A stretch of 56,746 nt of DNA from Pseudomonas sp. ANT_J12 (GTDB lineage: Bacteria > Pseudomonadota > Gammaproteobacteria > Pseudomonadales > Pseudomonadaceae), in the NCBI RefSeq assembly GCF_008370045.1, contig NZ_VOBN01000032.1, forward strand, positions 1 through 56,746, given 5' to 3'. The notes beneath the pieces are model-generated. The model was not told the DNA's origin. It worked only from the letters and a program-made list of their open reading frames with translations, and searched no databases. A program made the translations under genes and the position numbers. Below, piece by piece: positions 33,192 to 43,600 of the stretch; position 1 is the stretch's first letter, and every line of letters begins with the position of its first letter.

Positions 33192-34016
33192 TTACTTGCG
33201 ACGACGGACGATCATTTTGTCGGTACGCTTATTACCACGAGTCTTCGCGCCCTTAGTCGGGAAGCCCCATGGCGATACCGGATGACGACCACCAGAGGTA
33301 CGACCTTCACCACCACCATGTGGGTGGTCAACCGGGTTCATGGCAACACCACGAACGGTTGGGCGAACGCCACGCCAGCGTTTGGCACCAGCTTTACCCA
33401 GCGAACGCAGGCTGTGCTCGGAGTTCGAGACTTCACCCAGGGTCGCGCGGCATTCAGCCAGCACTTTACGCATCTCACCAGAACGCAGACGCAGGGTCAC
33501 GTAGACACCTTCACGAGCGATCAGCTGAGCCGAAGCACCAGCGGAACGAGCGATTTGCGCGCCTTTACCTGGCTTCAATTCGATGCCGTGTACGGTGCTA
33601 CCAACTGGAATGTTACGCAGTTGCAGAGCGTTGCCCGGCTTGATCGGCGCCAAAGCACCTGCGATCAGCTGATCGCCAGCACTCACGCCTTTAGGGGCGA
33701 TGATGTAGCGACGCTCGCCATCTGCGTACAGCAGCAGAGCGATGTGAGCAGTACGGTTTGGATCGTATTCAATACGCTCGACAGTGGCAGCGATGCCATC
33801 TTTGTCGTTGCGACGGAAATCGACCAGACGATAATGCTGCTTATGGCCACCACCAATGTGACGAGTGGTAATACGACCATTGTTGTTACGACCACCAGTC
33901 TTCGATTTTTTCTCGAGCAGCGGTGCGTGAGGAGCGCCTTTATGCAGCTCCTGGTTGACCACCTTGACCACAAAACGGCGGCCAGGGGAAGTCGGTTTGC
34001 ATTTAACGATTGCCAT
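33192..34016 (-). CDS. rplB: Ribosomal protein L2
   Basis: 274 residues. The C-terminal segment GVAMNPVDHPHGGGEGRTSG contains the histidine near the peptidyl-transferase centre. It is required for subunit association. It is 16 bp from rpsS. Confidence 0.98.
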   Translation of the reverse strand: MAIVKCKPTSPGRRFVVKVVNQELHKGAPHAPLLEKKSKTGGRNNNGRITTRHIGGGHKQHYRLVDFRRNDKDGIAATVERIEYDPNRTAHIALLLYADGERRYIIAPKGVSAGDQLIAGALAPIKPGNALQLRNIPVGSTVHGIELKPGKGAQIARSAGASAQLIAREGVYVTLRLRSGEMRKVLAECRATLGEVSNSEHSLRSLGKAGAKRWRGVRPTVRGVAMNPVDHPHGGGEGRTSGGRHPVSPWGFPTKGAKTRGNKRTDKMIVRRRK

Positions 34017-34030
34017 GATGCACCCCTTCC

Positions 34031-34330
34031 TTACTCAGCACTGCTGCTGAAATCGAGATCTTGGCCTGGCTGAAGGGAGATAACTGCCTTCTTCCAGTCA
34101 TTACGCTTGCCCAGACCGCGAGCAGTGCGCTTGCTCTTACCCAGAACATTCAGGGTAGTAACACGCTCTACTTTCACGCTGAACAGGCTTTCGACGGCCT
34201 TCTTGATTTCCAGCTTGGTTGCGTCAGTTGCAACCTTGAAAACGAACTGGCCTTTCTTGTCAGCCAGAACCGTAGCCTTTTCGGAAACGTGCGGGCCAAG
34301 CAGAACTTTAAATACGCGTTCCTGGTTCAT
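34031..34330 (-). CDS. rplW: Ribosomal protein L23
   Basis: 99 residues. It opens [20 protein letters not shown]. It is a tunnel-exit docking site for trigger factor and SRP. Its first 4 bases overlap the rplD stop. Confidence 0.98.
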
Positions 34331-34929
34331 CCCAGCAGCTCCTCGAATTTCTTCACGGCCGACACGGTGATCAACACCTTGTCGTATGCGATCAGACTAA
34401 CTGGATCGGAACCTTGAACGTCACGTACATCAACGTGTGGCAGGTTACGAGCAGCCAGGTACAGGTTCTGATCAACTACTTCAGACACGATCAAGACGTC
34501 AGTCAGGCCCATGCCAGTCAGTTTGTTCAGCAGATCTTTGGTCTTCGGTGCATCAACAGCGAAGTCCTGAACCACAACCAGACGATCAGTACGCACCAGC
34601 TCAGCAAGGATGGAACGCATTGCTGCGCGATACATCTTCTTGTTCAGCTTCTGGGTGTGATCCTGAGGACGAGCTGCGAAAGTGGTACCGCCGCCACGCC
34701 AGATTGGGCTACGGATGGTACCGGCACGAGCACGGCCAGTACCTTTCTGACGCCAAGGGCGCTTACCGCCACCACGAACGTCGGAACGGGTCTTTTGCTG
34801 CTTGCTACCTTGACGGCCGCCGGCCATGTAGGCCACGACTGCTTGGTGAACCAGCGTCTCGTTGAATTCGCCGCCAAATGTCAGTTCGGAAACTTCGATC
34901 GCTTGAGCGTCATTTACATTTAATTGCAT
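34327..34929 (-). CDS. rplD: Ribosomal protein L4
   Basis: 200 residues. The extended loop [20 protein letters not shown] lies in the exit tunnel. In E. coli L4 is the repressor of the S10 operon. It overlaps rplW by 4 bp. Confidence 0.98.
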
Positions 34930-34941
34930 GTCAGCTTCCCC

Positions 34942-35577
34942 TTAACCGCGAGCCTTGGCTGCTGGACGTACAACCAAGTTGCCGCCAGTAGCGCCAGGAA
35001 CAGCACCCTTGACCAACAACAGATTGCGTTCAGCGTCCACGCGCACTACTTCCAGGGACTGCACGGTCACGCGCTCAGCGCCCATATGACCGGACATTTT
35101 TTTGCCCTTGAATACACGACCAGGAGTCTGGCACTGGCCGATAGAGCCTGGAACGCGGTGGGACACGGAGTTACCGTGGGTATTATCTTGCCCGCGGAAG
35201 TTCCAACGCTTGATCGTACCCTGGAAGCCTTTACCCTTGGACTGACCGGTTACATCAACCAGTTGACCAGCGGCGAAGATTTCAGCGTTGATCAGATCGC
35301 CGGCCTGGTACTCGCCTTCTTCAAGACGGAATTCCATTACGGTACGACCAGCGGCAACGTTCGCTTTAGCGAAGTGGCCAGCTTGAGCAGCTGTAACACG
35401 CGAAGCACGACGCTCGCCTACAGTGACTTGCACTGCACGATAGCCATCGGTCTCTTCAGTTTTGAACTGGGTGACGCGATTCGGTTCGATCTCAATGACC
35501 GTGACCGGAATGGAGACACCTTCTTCGGTGAAAATACGGGTCATACCGCATTTACGACCGACTACACCAATAGTCAT
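34942..35577 (-). CDS. rplC: Ribosomal protein L3
   Basis: 211 residues. It opens MTIGVVGRKCGMTRIFTEEG. The GFQGTIKRWNFRGQDNTHGN loop points to the peptidyl-transferase centre and includes the glutamine methylated by PrmB in E. coli. ATG 35577 with GAGGTT upstream is preferred to the frame from 35610. Confidence 0.98.
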   Translation of the reverse strand: MTIGVVGRKCGMTRIFTEEGVSIPVTVIEIEPNRVTQFKTEETDGYRAVQVTVGERRASRVTAAQAGHFAKANVAAGRTVMEFRLEEGEYQAGDLINAEIFAAGQLVDVTGQSKGKGFQGTIKRWNFRGQDNTHGNSVSHRVPGSIGQCQTPGRVFKGKKMSGHMGAERVTVQSLEVVRVDAERNLLLVKGAVPGATGGNLVVRPAAKARG

Positions 35578-35657
35578 GTTGTAAACCTCATGAGTGTACG
35601 GGGCTTTCACCCGCTATGGCCGCCCATTTCAGAGCGTTACACGACTAAGACCGAGTC

Positions 35658-35969
35658 TTAGCCGAGGCTGATCTGCACTTCCACACCGGCCGCAAGATCA
35701 AGCTTCATAAGAGCATCAACGGTTTTATCCGTTGGCTGGACGATGTCCAGAACGCGCTTATGAGTACGGATCTCGTACTGGTCACGCGCGTCTTTGTTGA
35801 CGTGCGGGGAGACCAGAACGGTGAACCGCTCTTTACGGGTAGGCAGTGGAATTGGACCACGCACTTGAGCACCAGTACGTTTCGCGGTTTCCACGATTTC
35901 CTGGGTGGATTGGTCGATCAGGCGATGGTCAAAAGCCTTCAACCTGATACGGATTTGCTGATTTTGCAT
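35658..35969 (-). CDS. rpsJ: Ribosomal protein S10 (NusE)
   Basis: 103 residues. It opens [20 protein letters not shown]. It is a 30S head protein and, as NusE, a partner of NusB and NusG in antitermination. It is the first gene of the long ribosomal transcript, about 60 bases downstream of a consensus promoter. Confidence 0.98.
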
Positions 35970-36031
35970 TGGATTTCAGACTCCGGCTGCTATTCCCAGC
36001 GAGCGCAATACGCCCGTTAAAAGGAGGCGCA

Positions 36032-36060
36032 ATTCTATAGACGGGTTTCTACAGTGTCAA
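36032..36060 (-). promoter_or_regulatory. Sigma-70 promoter of the S10 operon
   Basis: On the minus strand: TTGACA (36055-36060), a 17-bp spacer, TAGAAT (36032-36037). The -35 is perfect and the -10 differs from TATAAT at one base. It lies between the tufA terminator and rpsJ. Confidence 0.88.
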
Positions 36061-36065
36061 CCCAA

Positions 36066-36096
36066 TAAAAAAGCCCCCGCTAGGCGGGGGCTTTTT
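36066..36096 (-). terminator. Terminator of the str operon (behind tufA)
   Basis: Stem GCCCCCGC / GCGGGGGC with a 3-base loop, followed on the minus strand by TTTTTT. It isolates tufA from the S10 promoter just downstream. Confidence 0.95.
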
Positions 36097-36110
36097 CAAG
36101 TCATCACTTA

Positions 36111-37304
36111 TTAAGCGATGATTTTGGCTACGACGCCAGCGCCGACGGTACGACCGCCTTCACGAATAGCGAAACGCAGACCATCTTCCATTGCGATGGT
36201 TTTGATCAGGGTGACAACCATTTTGATGTTGTCGCCTGGCATTACCATTTCAACGCCTTCCGGCAGTTCGCAGTTACCGGTCACGTCAGTGGTCCGGAAG
36301 TAGAACTGTGGACGGTAGCCTTTGAAGAACGGAGTGTGGCGACCGCCTTCTTCTTTGCTCAACACGTACACTTCAGCTTCGAAGGTAGTGTGCGGCTTAA
36401 CCGAACCTGGCTTGACCAGAACCTGGCCACGCTCAACGTCGTCACGCTTGGTGCCGCGCAGCAGCACGCCGCAGTTCTCGCCAGCACGACCTTCGTCGAG
36501 CAGCTTACGGAACATTTCAACACCGGTGCAGGTGGTGACAGTAGTGTCACGCAGACCAACGATTTCCAGTGGATCCTGAACCTTGACGATACCGCGCTCG
36601 ATACGGCCAGTTACAACAGTACCGCGACCGGAGATCGAGAATACGTCTTCGATTGGCATCAGGAACGGCTTGTCGATAACACGGACTGGATCTGGGATGT
36701 AGCTGTCCAGAGTCTCAACCAGTTTACGAACGGCAGTGGTGCCCATTTCGTTGTCGTCTTGGCCGTTCAGAGCCATCAGAGCCGAACCGATGATGATCGG
36801 AGTGTCGTCACCTGGGAAGTCGTAAGTGCTCAGCAGGTCGCGCACTTCCATCTCAACCAGTTCCAGCAGCTCAGCGTCGTCAACCATGTCAGCCTTGTTC
36901 AGGAAGACAACGATGTACGGAACGCCTACCTGACGGGACAGCAGGATGTGCTCACGGGTTTGTGGCATCGGACCATCAGCGGCCGAGCAAACCAGGATAG
37001 CGCCGTCCATCTGCGCAGCACCGGTGATCATGTTCTTCACATAGTCAGCGTGACCTGGGCAGTCAACGTGAGCGTAGTGACGGATCAGCGAGTTGTATTC
37101 AACGTGCGCGGTGTTGATGGTGATACCACGAGCCTTTTCTTCTGGAGCGCTGTCGATTTTATCGAAAGCAACAACAGCGGAACCGAAAACTTCGGAGCAG
37201 ACGCGAGTCAGAGCAGCGGTCAGCGTGGTTTTACCGTGGTCGACGTGACCGATGGTGCCAACGTTGACGTGCGGGAGGGTACGGTCAAATTTTTCTTTAG
37301 CCAC
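36111..37304 (-). CDS. tufA: Elongation factor Tu (copy A)
   Basis: 397 residues. G1 is GHVDHGKT, G3 DCPGH, G4 NKAD; domains II and III are intact, with the tRNA-binding EGGRHTPFFKGYRPQFYFRT. It delivers aminoacyl-tRNA. This copy, behind fusA, differs from the copy at 52680-53873 at about 28 positions (for example DRTLPHVN against ERNKPHVN, and VVAKIIA against VVAKVIE). That is much more than usual for tuf pairs, which gene conversion keeps nearly identical. The changes cluster at surface positions and no catalytic residue is lost. Confidence 0.98.
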   Translation of the reverse strand: MAKEKFDRTLPHVNVGTIGHVDHGKTTLTAALTRVCSEVFGSAVVAFDKIDSAPEEKARGITINTAHVEYNSLIRHYAHVDCPGHADYVKNMITGAAQMDGAILVCSAADGPMPQTREHILLSRQVGVPYIVVFLNKADMVDDAELLELVEMEVRDLLSTYDFPGDDTPIIIGSALMALNGQDDNEMGTTAVRKLVETLDSYIPDPVRVIDKPFLMPIEDVFSISGRGTVVTGRIERGIVKVQDPLEIVGLRDTTVTTCTGVEMFRKLLDEGRAGENCGVLLRGTKRDDVERGQVLVKPGSVKPHTTFEAEVYVLSKEEGGRHTPFFKGYRPQFYFRTTDVTGNCELPEGVEMVMPGDNIKMVVTLIKTIAMEDGLRFAIREGGRTVGAGVVAKIIA

Positions 37305-37335
37305 GACAATTAACTCCTAGCCTAAAGGGGCTGAA

Positions 37336-39441
37336 TCAGCCTTGTTTTTTGGTAACGGTTTCGACGATGTGCGACGGAGCCGTATTGTATTTTTTGAATT
37401 CCATAGAGTAGCTTGCGCGACCTTGGGACATGGAACGAACGTCGGTTGCGTAACCGAACATCTCACCCAACGGAACCTCGGCGCGAATCACTTTGCCGGA
37501 AACCGTGTCTTCCATACCCAGGATCATGCCGCGACGACGGTTAAGGTCGCCCATCACGTCACCCATATAGTCTTCAGGCGTAACAACCTCTACCGCCATG
37601 ATCGGCTCAAGCAACTCACCACCGCCCTTCTGGGCCAGTTGCTTGGTCGCCATGGAAGCAGCCACCTTAAACGCCATCTCGTTGGAGTCGACGTCATGGT
37701 AGGAACCATCAAACACGGTAGCCTTCAGGCCGATCAGCGGATAGCCGGCAACAACGCCGTTCTTCATCTGCTCTTCGATACCCTTCTGGATAGCCGGGAT
37801 GTATTCCTTAGGAACCACACCACCTACTACTTCGTTCACGAATTGCAGACCTTCCTGACCTTCGTCAGCAGGAGCAAAGCGAATCCAGCAGTGACCGAAC
37901 TGGCCACGACCGCCGGATTGACGAACGAACTTACCTTCGATTTCACAGTTCTTCGTGATGCGCTCACGATAGGAAACCTGAGGCTTACCGATGTTGGCTT
38001 CGACGTTGAACTCACGGCGCATCCGGTCAACCAGGATGTCCAGGTGCAACTCGCCCATGCCGGAGATGATCGTTTGACCAGTCTCTTCATCAGTCTTGAC
38101 GCGGAAAGACGGGTCTTCCTGAGCAAGTTTGCCCAGAGCGATACCCATTTTTTCCTGGTCGTCCTTGGTCTTAGGCTCTACGGCAACCGAAATAACCGGC
38201 TCCGGGAAGTCCATGCGAACCAGGATGATTGGCTTGTCAGCGTTGCACAAAGTCTCACCAGTGGTGACGTCCTTCATGCCGATCAAGGCCGCGATGTCGC
38301 CAGCGCGCACTTCCTTGATTTCTTCACGGGCGTTTGCGTGCATTTGCACCATACGACCCACGCGCTCTTTCTTGCCTTTAACCGAGTTGATCACGCCGTC
38401 ACCGGAGGCCAACACGCCCGAGTAAACTCGAACGAAGGTCAAGGTACCCACGAATGGGTCGGTAGCGATCTTGAACGCCAGAGCCGAGAACGGCTCGCTG
38501 TCGTCTGCGTGACGCTCCATTTCCTTGGTCTCGTCATCCGGGTCAGTACCCTTGATGGCAGGAATGTCGGTTGGAGCAGGCAGGTAGTCGATAACGGCGT
38601 CGAGAACCAGGGGAACACCCTTGTTCTTGAAGGAAGAACCGCAAACAGCCAGAACGATCTCACCAGCGATAGTACGCTGACGCAGAGCGGCCTTGATTTC
38701 CGCGTTGGTGAGTTCTTCACCTTCGAGGTACTTGTTCATCAGCTCTTCGCTGGCTTCGGCCGCAGCCTCAACCATATTACCGCGCCACTCGTCAGCCAGT
38801 TCCTGCAGTTCAGCAGGGATAGGCTTACGAACTGGAACCATGCCTTTGTCAGCATCATTCCAATAAACAGCTTCCATAGCCAACAGATCGATCTGACCCT
38901 GGAAGTTATCTTCGGAACCGATAGCCAACTGGATTGGCACCGGAGTGTGACCCAGACGCTGTTTGATCTGACCGATCACGCGCAGGAAGTTCGCACCAGC
39001 ACGGTCCATCTTGTTTACGTAAACAAGACGTGGAACGCCGTACTTGTTGGCTTGACGCCATACGGTTTCCGACTGAGGCTCAACACCCGAGGTACCGCAG
39101 AACACAACGACCGCGCCGTCGAGAACACGCAGGGAACGTTCAACTTCAATAGTGAAGTCAACGTGGCCTGGGGTGTCGATGACGTTGAAACGGTATTGGT
39201 CCTTGTGCTGCTTCTCGGAACCCTGCCAGAAGGCGGTAATAGCAGCAGAAGTAATGGTAATACCACGCTCCTGCTCCTGCACCATCCAGTCTGTGGTCGC
39301 GGCGCCGTCATGCACCTCGCCCATTTTGTGACTTTTGCCAGTGTAAAAAAGGACGCGCTCGGTGGTGGTGGTTTTACCAGCATCCACGTGAGCAACGATA
39401 CCAATGTTACGGTAGCGGTTAATCGGTGTAGTACGAGCCAT
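37336..39441 (-). CDS. fusA: Elongation factor G
   Basis: 701 residues. It has GTPase motifs AHVDAGKTTT, DTPGH and NKMD, followed by the domain IV/V region (including GELHLDILVDRM). It drives translocation and ribosome recycling. Length is standard for the fusA1 type. It lies between rpsG (30 bp) and tufA (31 bp), the normal str order. Confidence 0.98.
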   Translation of the reverse strand: MARTTPINRYRNIGIVAHVDAGKTTTTERVLFYTGKSHKMGEVHDGAATTDWMVQEQERGITITSAAITAFWQGSEKQHKDQYRFNVIDTPGHVDFTIEVERSLRVLDGAVVVFCGTSGVEPQSETVWRQANKYGVPRLVYVNKMDRAGANFLRVIGQIKQRLGHTPVPIQLAIGSEDNFQGQIDLLAMEAVYWNDADKGMVPVRKPIPAELQELADEWRGNMVEAAAEASEELMNKYLEGEELTNAEIKAALRQRTIAGEIVLAVCGSSFKNKGVPLVLDAVIDYLPAPTDIPAIKGTDPDDETKEMERHADDSEPFSALAFKIATDPFVGTLTFVRVYSGVLASGDGVINSVKGKKERVGRMVQMHANAREEIKEVRAGDIAALIGMKDVTTGETLCNADKPIILVRMDFPEPVISVAVEPKTKDDQEKMGIALGKLAQEDPSFRVKTDEETGQTIISGMGELHLDILVDRMRREFNVEANIGKPQVSYRERITKNCEIEGKFVRQSGGRGQFGHCWIRFAPADEGQEGLQFVNEVVGGVVPKEYIPAIQKGIEEQMKNGVVAGYPLIGLKATVFDGSYHDVDSNEMAFKVAASMATKQLAQKGGGELLEPIMAVEVVTPEDYMGDVMGDLNRRRGMILGMEDTVSGKVIRAEVPLGEMFGYATDVRSMSQGRASYSMEFKKYNTAPSHIVETVTKKQG

Positions 39442-39471
39442 AAAGCCCTCGCAAAATTAGTGACGCTAAAA

Positions 39472-39942
39472 TTAGAAGCGGTAGTGCGAGAAAGCCTTGT
39501 TGGCTTCAGCCATACGGTGCACGTCTTCACGCTTCTTAACTGCAGCACCTTTACCTTCAGCGGCGTCCAACAGTTCGCCAGCCAAACGCAGAGCCATAGA
39601 CTTCTCGCCGCGCTTGCGGGCGAAGTCTACCAACCAGCGCATTGCCAGGGCGTTACGACGGGACGGACGAACTTCGACCGGAACCTGGTAAGTAGCACCG
39701 CCTACACGGCGCGACTTCACTTCGACCAGCGGAGCGATGGCGTCGAGAGCTTTCTCGAAGATTTCCAGGGGATCGCTGTTCTTGCGTTCTTTAACCTTTT
39801 CCAGCGCGCCATAAACGATACGTTCGGCAACGGCTTTCTTGCCGCTTTCCATAACGTGGTTCATGAACTTGGCCAGGATTTGGCTTCCGTATTTTGGATC
39901 GTCAAGCACTTCGCGCTTGGCTGCTACGCGTCTTCTTGGCAT
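39472..39942 (-). CDS. rpsG: Ribosomal protein S7
   Basis: 156 residues. It opens [20 protein letters not shown] and has the conserved [20 protein letters not shown]. It initiates 30S head assembly and, in E. coli, represses the str operon. It is 118 bp after rpsL. Confidence 0.98.
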
Positions 39943-40060
39943 GGATAAGCCCTCAAACGGTCTTCAGGTTCGCTCGGAATCGGTGCCCTTTCGGGACGCC
40001 TCCGACCTTACTCTTATCGACTCAGAAAAATAGAAAATCAGTTTTTACAAAAAGCCGCTA

Positions 40061-40432
40061 CTACTTAGGCTTCTTGGTACCGTACTTCGAACGACCCTGG
40101 TTACGACCTTTAACGCCGGAAGTATCCAAAGAACCGCGCACGGTGTGGTAACGAACACCTGGCAAGTCTTTTACACGACCGCCGCGGATCAGTACCACGC
40201 TGTGCTCTTGCAGGTTGTGGCCTTCACCGCCGATGTACGAGGAAACCTCGAAACCGTTGGTCAGACGCACACGGCATACTTTACGCAGTGCCGAGTTAGG
40301 TTTTTTCGGCGTGGTGGTATACACACGAGTGCATACGCCACGACGTTGCGGGCAGTTCTGCAGCGCAGGCACGTCGGATTTCTCGACGATACGCTTACGC
40401 GGCTGACGTACCAGCTGGTTGATAGTTGCCAT
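40061..40432 (-). CDS. rpsL: Ribosomal protein S12
   Basis: 123 residues. It opens MATINQLVRQPRKRIVEKSD and has TTTPKKPNSALRK and RVKDLPGVRYH, the two segments in which streptomycin-resistance substitutions occur (Lys43 and Lys88); both lysines are present, so the sequence looks streptomycin-sensitive. First gene of the str operon, 92 bp downstream of the -10 of a consensus promoter. Confidence 0.98.
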   Translation of the reverse strand: MATINQLVRQPRKRIVEKSDVPALQNCPQRRGVCTRVYTTTPKKPNSALRKVCRVRLTNGFEVSSYIGGEGHNLQEHSVVLIRGGRVKDLPGVRYHTVRGSLDTSGVKGRNQGRSKYGTKKPK

Positions 40433-40523
40433 CTACTAGCTCCACTGTTGTCTTGCGACGCTATTGTCTTGCAAGAAAAGCAAAATGGCAGGAACGAATT
40501 CCCGCCAAATTTAGGGGTACAAG

Positions 40524-40552
40524 AGTCTAAAGAGGATCTTGTCCCCAGTCAA
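40524..40552 (-). promoter_or_regulatory. Sigma-70 promoter of the str operon
   Basis: On the minus strand: TTGACT (40547-40552), 17-bp spacer, TAGACT (40524-40529). It lies in the 216-bp gap between rpoC and rpsL and allows rpsL-rpsG-fusA-tufA to be read independently of rpoBC. Confidence 0.75.
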
Positions 40553-40648
40553 GGCAAGGCCCCGACCTCCCCGCTCATCCAACCTCGACAAATTGTCTCG
40601 ATTCGATGAACGGAACGACCGGGGCCCCACACTCATTTACTGCAGAAC

Positions 40649-43600
40649 TCAGTTACCGCTCGAGTTCAGTGCTTCGGTCAGTGCAGCTTCCACTTCACTG
40701 GCGCTTACGCGCAACGGTTTGTCAGCATCACGGCGGCGCTTACGCTCGCTGTGATAAGCCAGACCGGTACCGGCCGGGATCAGACGACCCACGACTACGT
40801 TTTCTTTCAGGCCGCGCAGGTAATCGCGCTTGCCGGTTACCGCCGCTTCGGTCAGTACGCGAGTGGTTTCCTGGAAGGAAGCCGCCGAGATGAACGATTC
40901 GGTGGACAACGACGCCTTGGTGATACCCAACAGCACGCGAGTGAACTTGGAAACGAATTTCTCGTCGCCAGCCAGACGCTCGTTCTCTACCAGAACGTGA
41001 GTCAACTCCATCTGGTCGCCCTTGATGAAAGTCGAGTCGCCGGATTCAGCGATTTCAACTTTACGCAGCATCTGACGCAGGATGGTCTCGATGTGCTTAT
41101 CGTTGATCTTCACGCCTTGCAGACGATAAACGTCCTGGATCTCGTTCACGATGTACTTGGCCAGCGCACTCACACCCAGCAGACGCAGGATGTCGTGTGG
41201 ATCGCTCGGGCCGTCGGAGATAACTTCGCCGCGGTTTACCTGTTCGCCTTCGAAGACGTTCAGGTGACGCCACTTCGGAATCAGCTCTTCGTACGGATCG
41301 GTACCGTCGTTCGGGGTGATAACCAGACGGCGCTTGCCTTTGGTCTCTTTACCGAACGCGATGGTGCCGCTGACTTCAGCCAGAATCGAGGCTTCTTTCG
41401 GACGACGGGCTTCGAACAAGTCGGCAACACGCGGCAGACCACCGGTGATGTCGCGGGTTTTCGAAGTTTCTTGCGGGATACGAGCGATAACATCACCGAT
41501 CGCAACCTGCACACCATCCGCTACACCGACCAGGGCGTTAGCCGGCAGGAAGTACTGAGCCGGTACGTCGGTACCTGGCAGCAGCAGATCCTTGCCATCG
41601 ACACCGACCATCTTAACGGCAGGACGGATGTCTTTACCGGCAGCTGGACGGTCTTTGGCGTCGAGTACTTCAATGTTGGTCATACCGGTCAATTCGTCAG
41701 TCTGACGCTTGATCGTGATGCCTTCTTCCATGCCCACGTAGGTCACGGTACCTTTCATTTCGGTAACGATTGGGTGAGTGTGCGGATCCCACTTGGCCAC
41801 GATTGCGCCAGCGTCGACCTTGTCACCTTCTTTAACCGAAATCACAGCACCGTACGGCAGCTTGTAACGCTCGCGCTCACGACCGAAGTCATCAGCGATT
41901 GCCAGCTCACCGGAACGGGACACCGCAACCAGGCAACCATCCACTCGCTCAACGTGCTTCAGGTTGTGCAGACGGACGGTACCGCCATTCTTCACCTGAA
42001 CGCTGTCAGCTGCGGAGGTCCGGCTTGCCGCACCACCGATGTGGAACGTACGCATGGTCAGCTGAGTACCCGGCTCACCGATGGACTGGGCAGCGATAAC
42101 GCCGACCGCTTCACCGATGTTCACCTGGTGACCACGAGCCAAGTCACGGCCGTAGCACTTGGCGCAAATGCCGTAGCGGGTTTCGCAGCTGATCGGCGAA
42201 CGCACGATCACTTCGTCGATGCTGTTCAGCTCGATGAACTCGACCCACTTCTCGTCTACCAGCGTGCCGGCAGGAACGATGATTTCTTCGCTACCAGGCT
42301 TGAACACGTCACGGGCAATGACACGACCCAATACGCGCTCACCCAGCGGCTCAACAACGTCACCGCCTTCAATGTGCGGAGTCATTACCAGGCCATGCTC
42401 GGTGCCGCAATCGATCTCGGTCACAACCAGATCCTGCGCCACGTCTACCAGACGACGAGTCAGGTAACCGGAGTTCGCAGTTTTCAACGCGGTATCCGCC
42501 AAACCTTTACGAGCACCGTGAGTGGAGATGAAGTACTGAAGTACGCTCAAACCTTCACGGAAGTTCGCAGTAATCGGCGTTTCGATAATGGAACCGTCCG
42601 GCTTGGCCATCAGGCCACGCATACCGGCGAGCTGACGAATCTGCGCAGCAGAACCCCGTGCGCCCGAGTCGGCCATCATGTACATCGAGTTGAAGGACTC
42701 TTGGTCGACTTCGACGCCATGACGGTCGATGACTTTCTCTTTCGAGAGGTTGGCCATCATCGCCTTGGAAACTTCGTCGTTCGCCTTGGACCAAAGGTCG
42801 ATCACTTTGTTGTACTTCTCGCCCTGGGTTACAAGGCCGGAGGCGTACTGACTTTCGATCTCTTTCACTTCATCAGTAGCAGCATTGATGATGCGGGCTT
42901 TTTCATCCGGGATAACGAAGTCGTTAACACCGATGGAAACGCCGGAAATGGTCGAATAGGCAAAACCGGTGTACATCAACTGGTCAGCGAAGATCACGGT
43001 CTCTTTCAAACCAACCACGCGGTAGCACTGGTTGATCAGCTTGGAGATCGCTTTTTTCTTCATCGGCTGGTTGACGACGTCGTACGACAGGCCAGGCGGA
43101 ACAACCTGGAACAACAGCGCACGGCCGACAGTGGTGTCGACGATACGGGTGTTCTTGACGCTGCCACCATCGCGATCGTTGACGGTTTCGTGGATCCGCA
43201 CTTTAACTTTAGCGTGCAATGCGGCTTCGCCAGCACGGAACACACGGTCAACTTCCTGCAGATCCGCGAACACACGACCTTCGCCTTTGGCGTTGATCGC
43301 TTCACGAGTCATGTAGTACAGACCCAATACAACGTCCTGCGACGGAACGATGATTGGCTCACCGTTGGCTGGCGACAGAATGTTGTTGGTCGACATCATC
43401 AACGCACGCGCTTCCAACTGGGCTTCCAGTGTCAGCGGTACGTGCACGGCCATTTGGTCGCCGTCGAAGTCGGCGTTGTACGCAGCACAGACCAACGGGT
43501 GCAGCTGGATAGCCTTACCTTCGATCAGTACCGGTTCAAACGCCTGGATACCCAGACGGTGAAGGGTCGGTGCACGGTTGAGGAGAACCGGGTGTTCGCG

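Noticed and set aside
37342..39948. 868-codon open frame antisense to fusA and rpsG
   Set aside because: Same effect; it crosses two real genes and their spacer.
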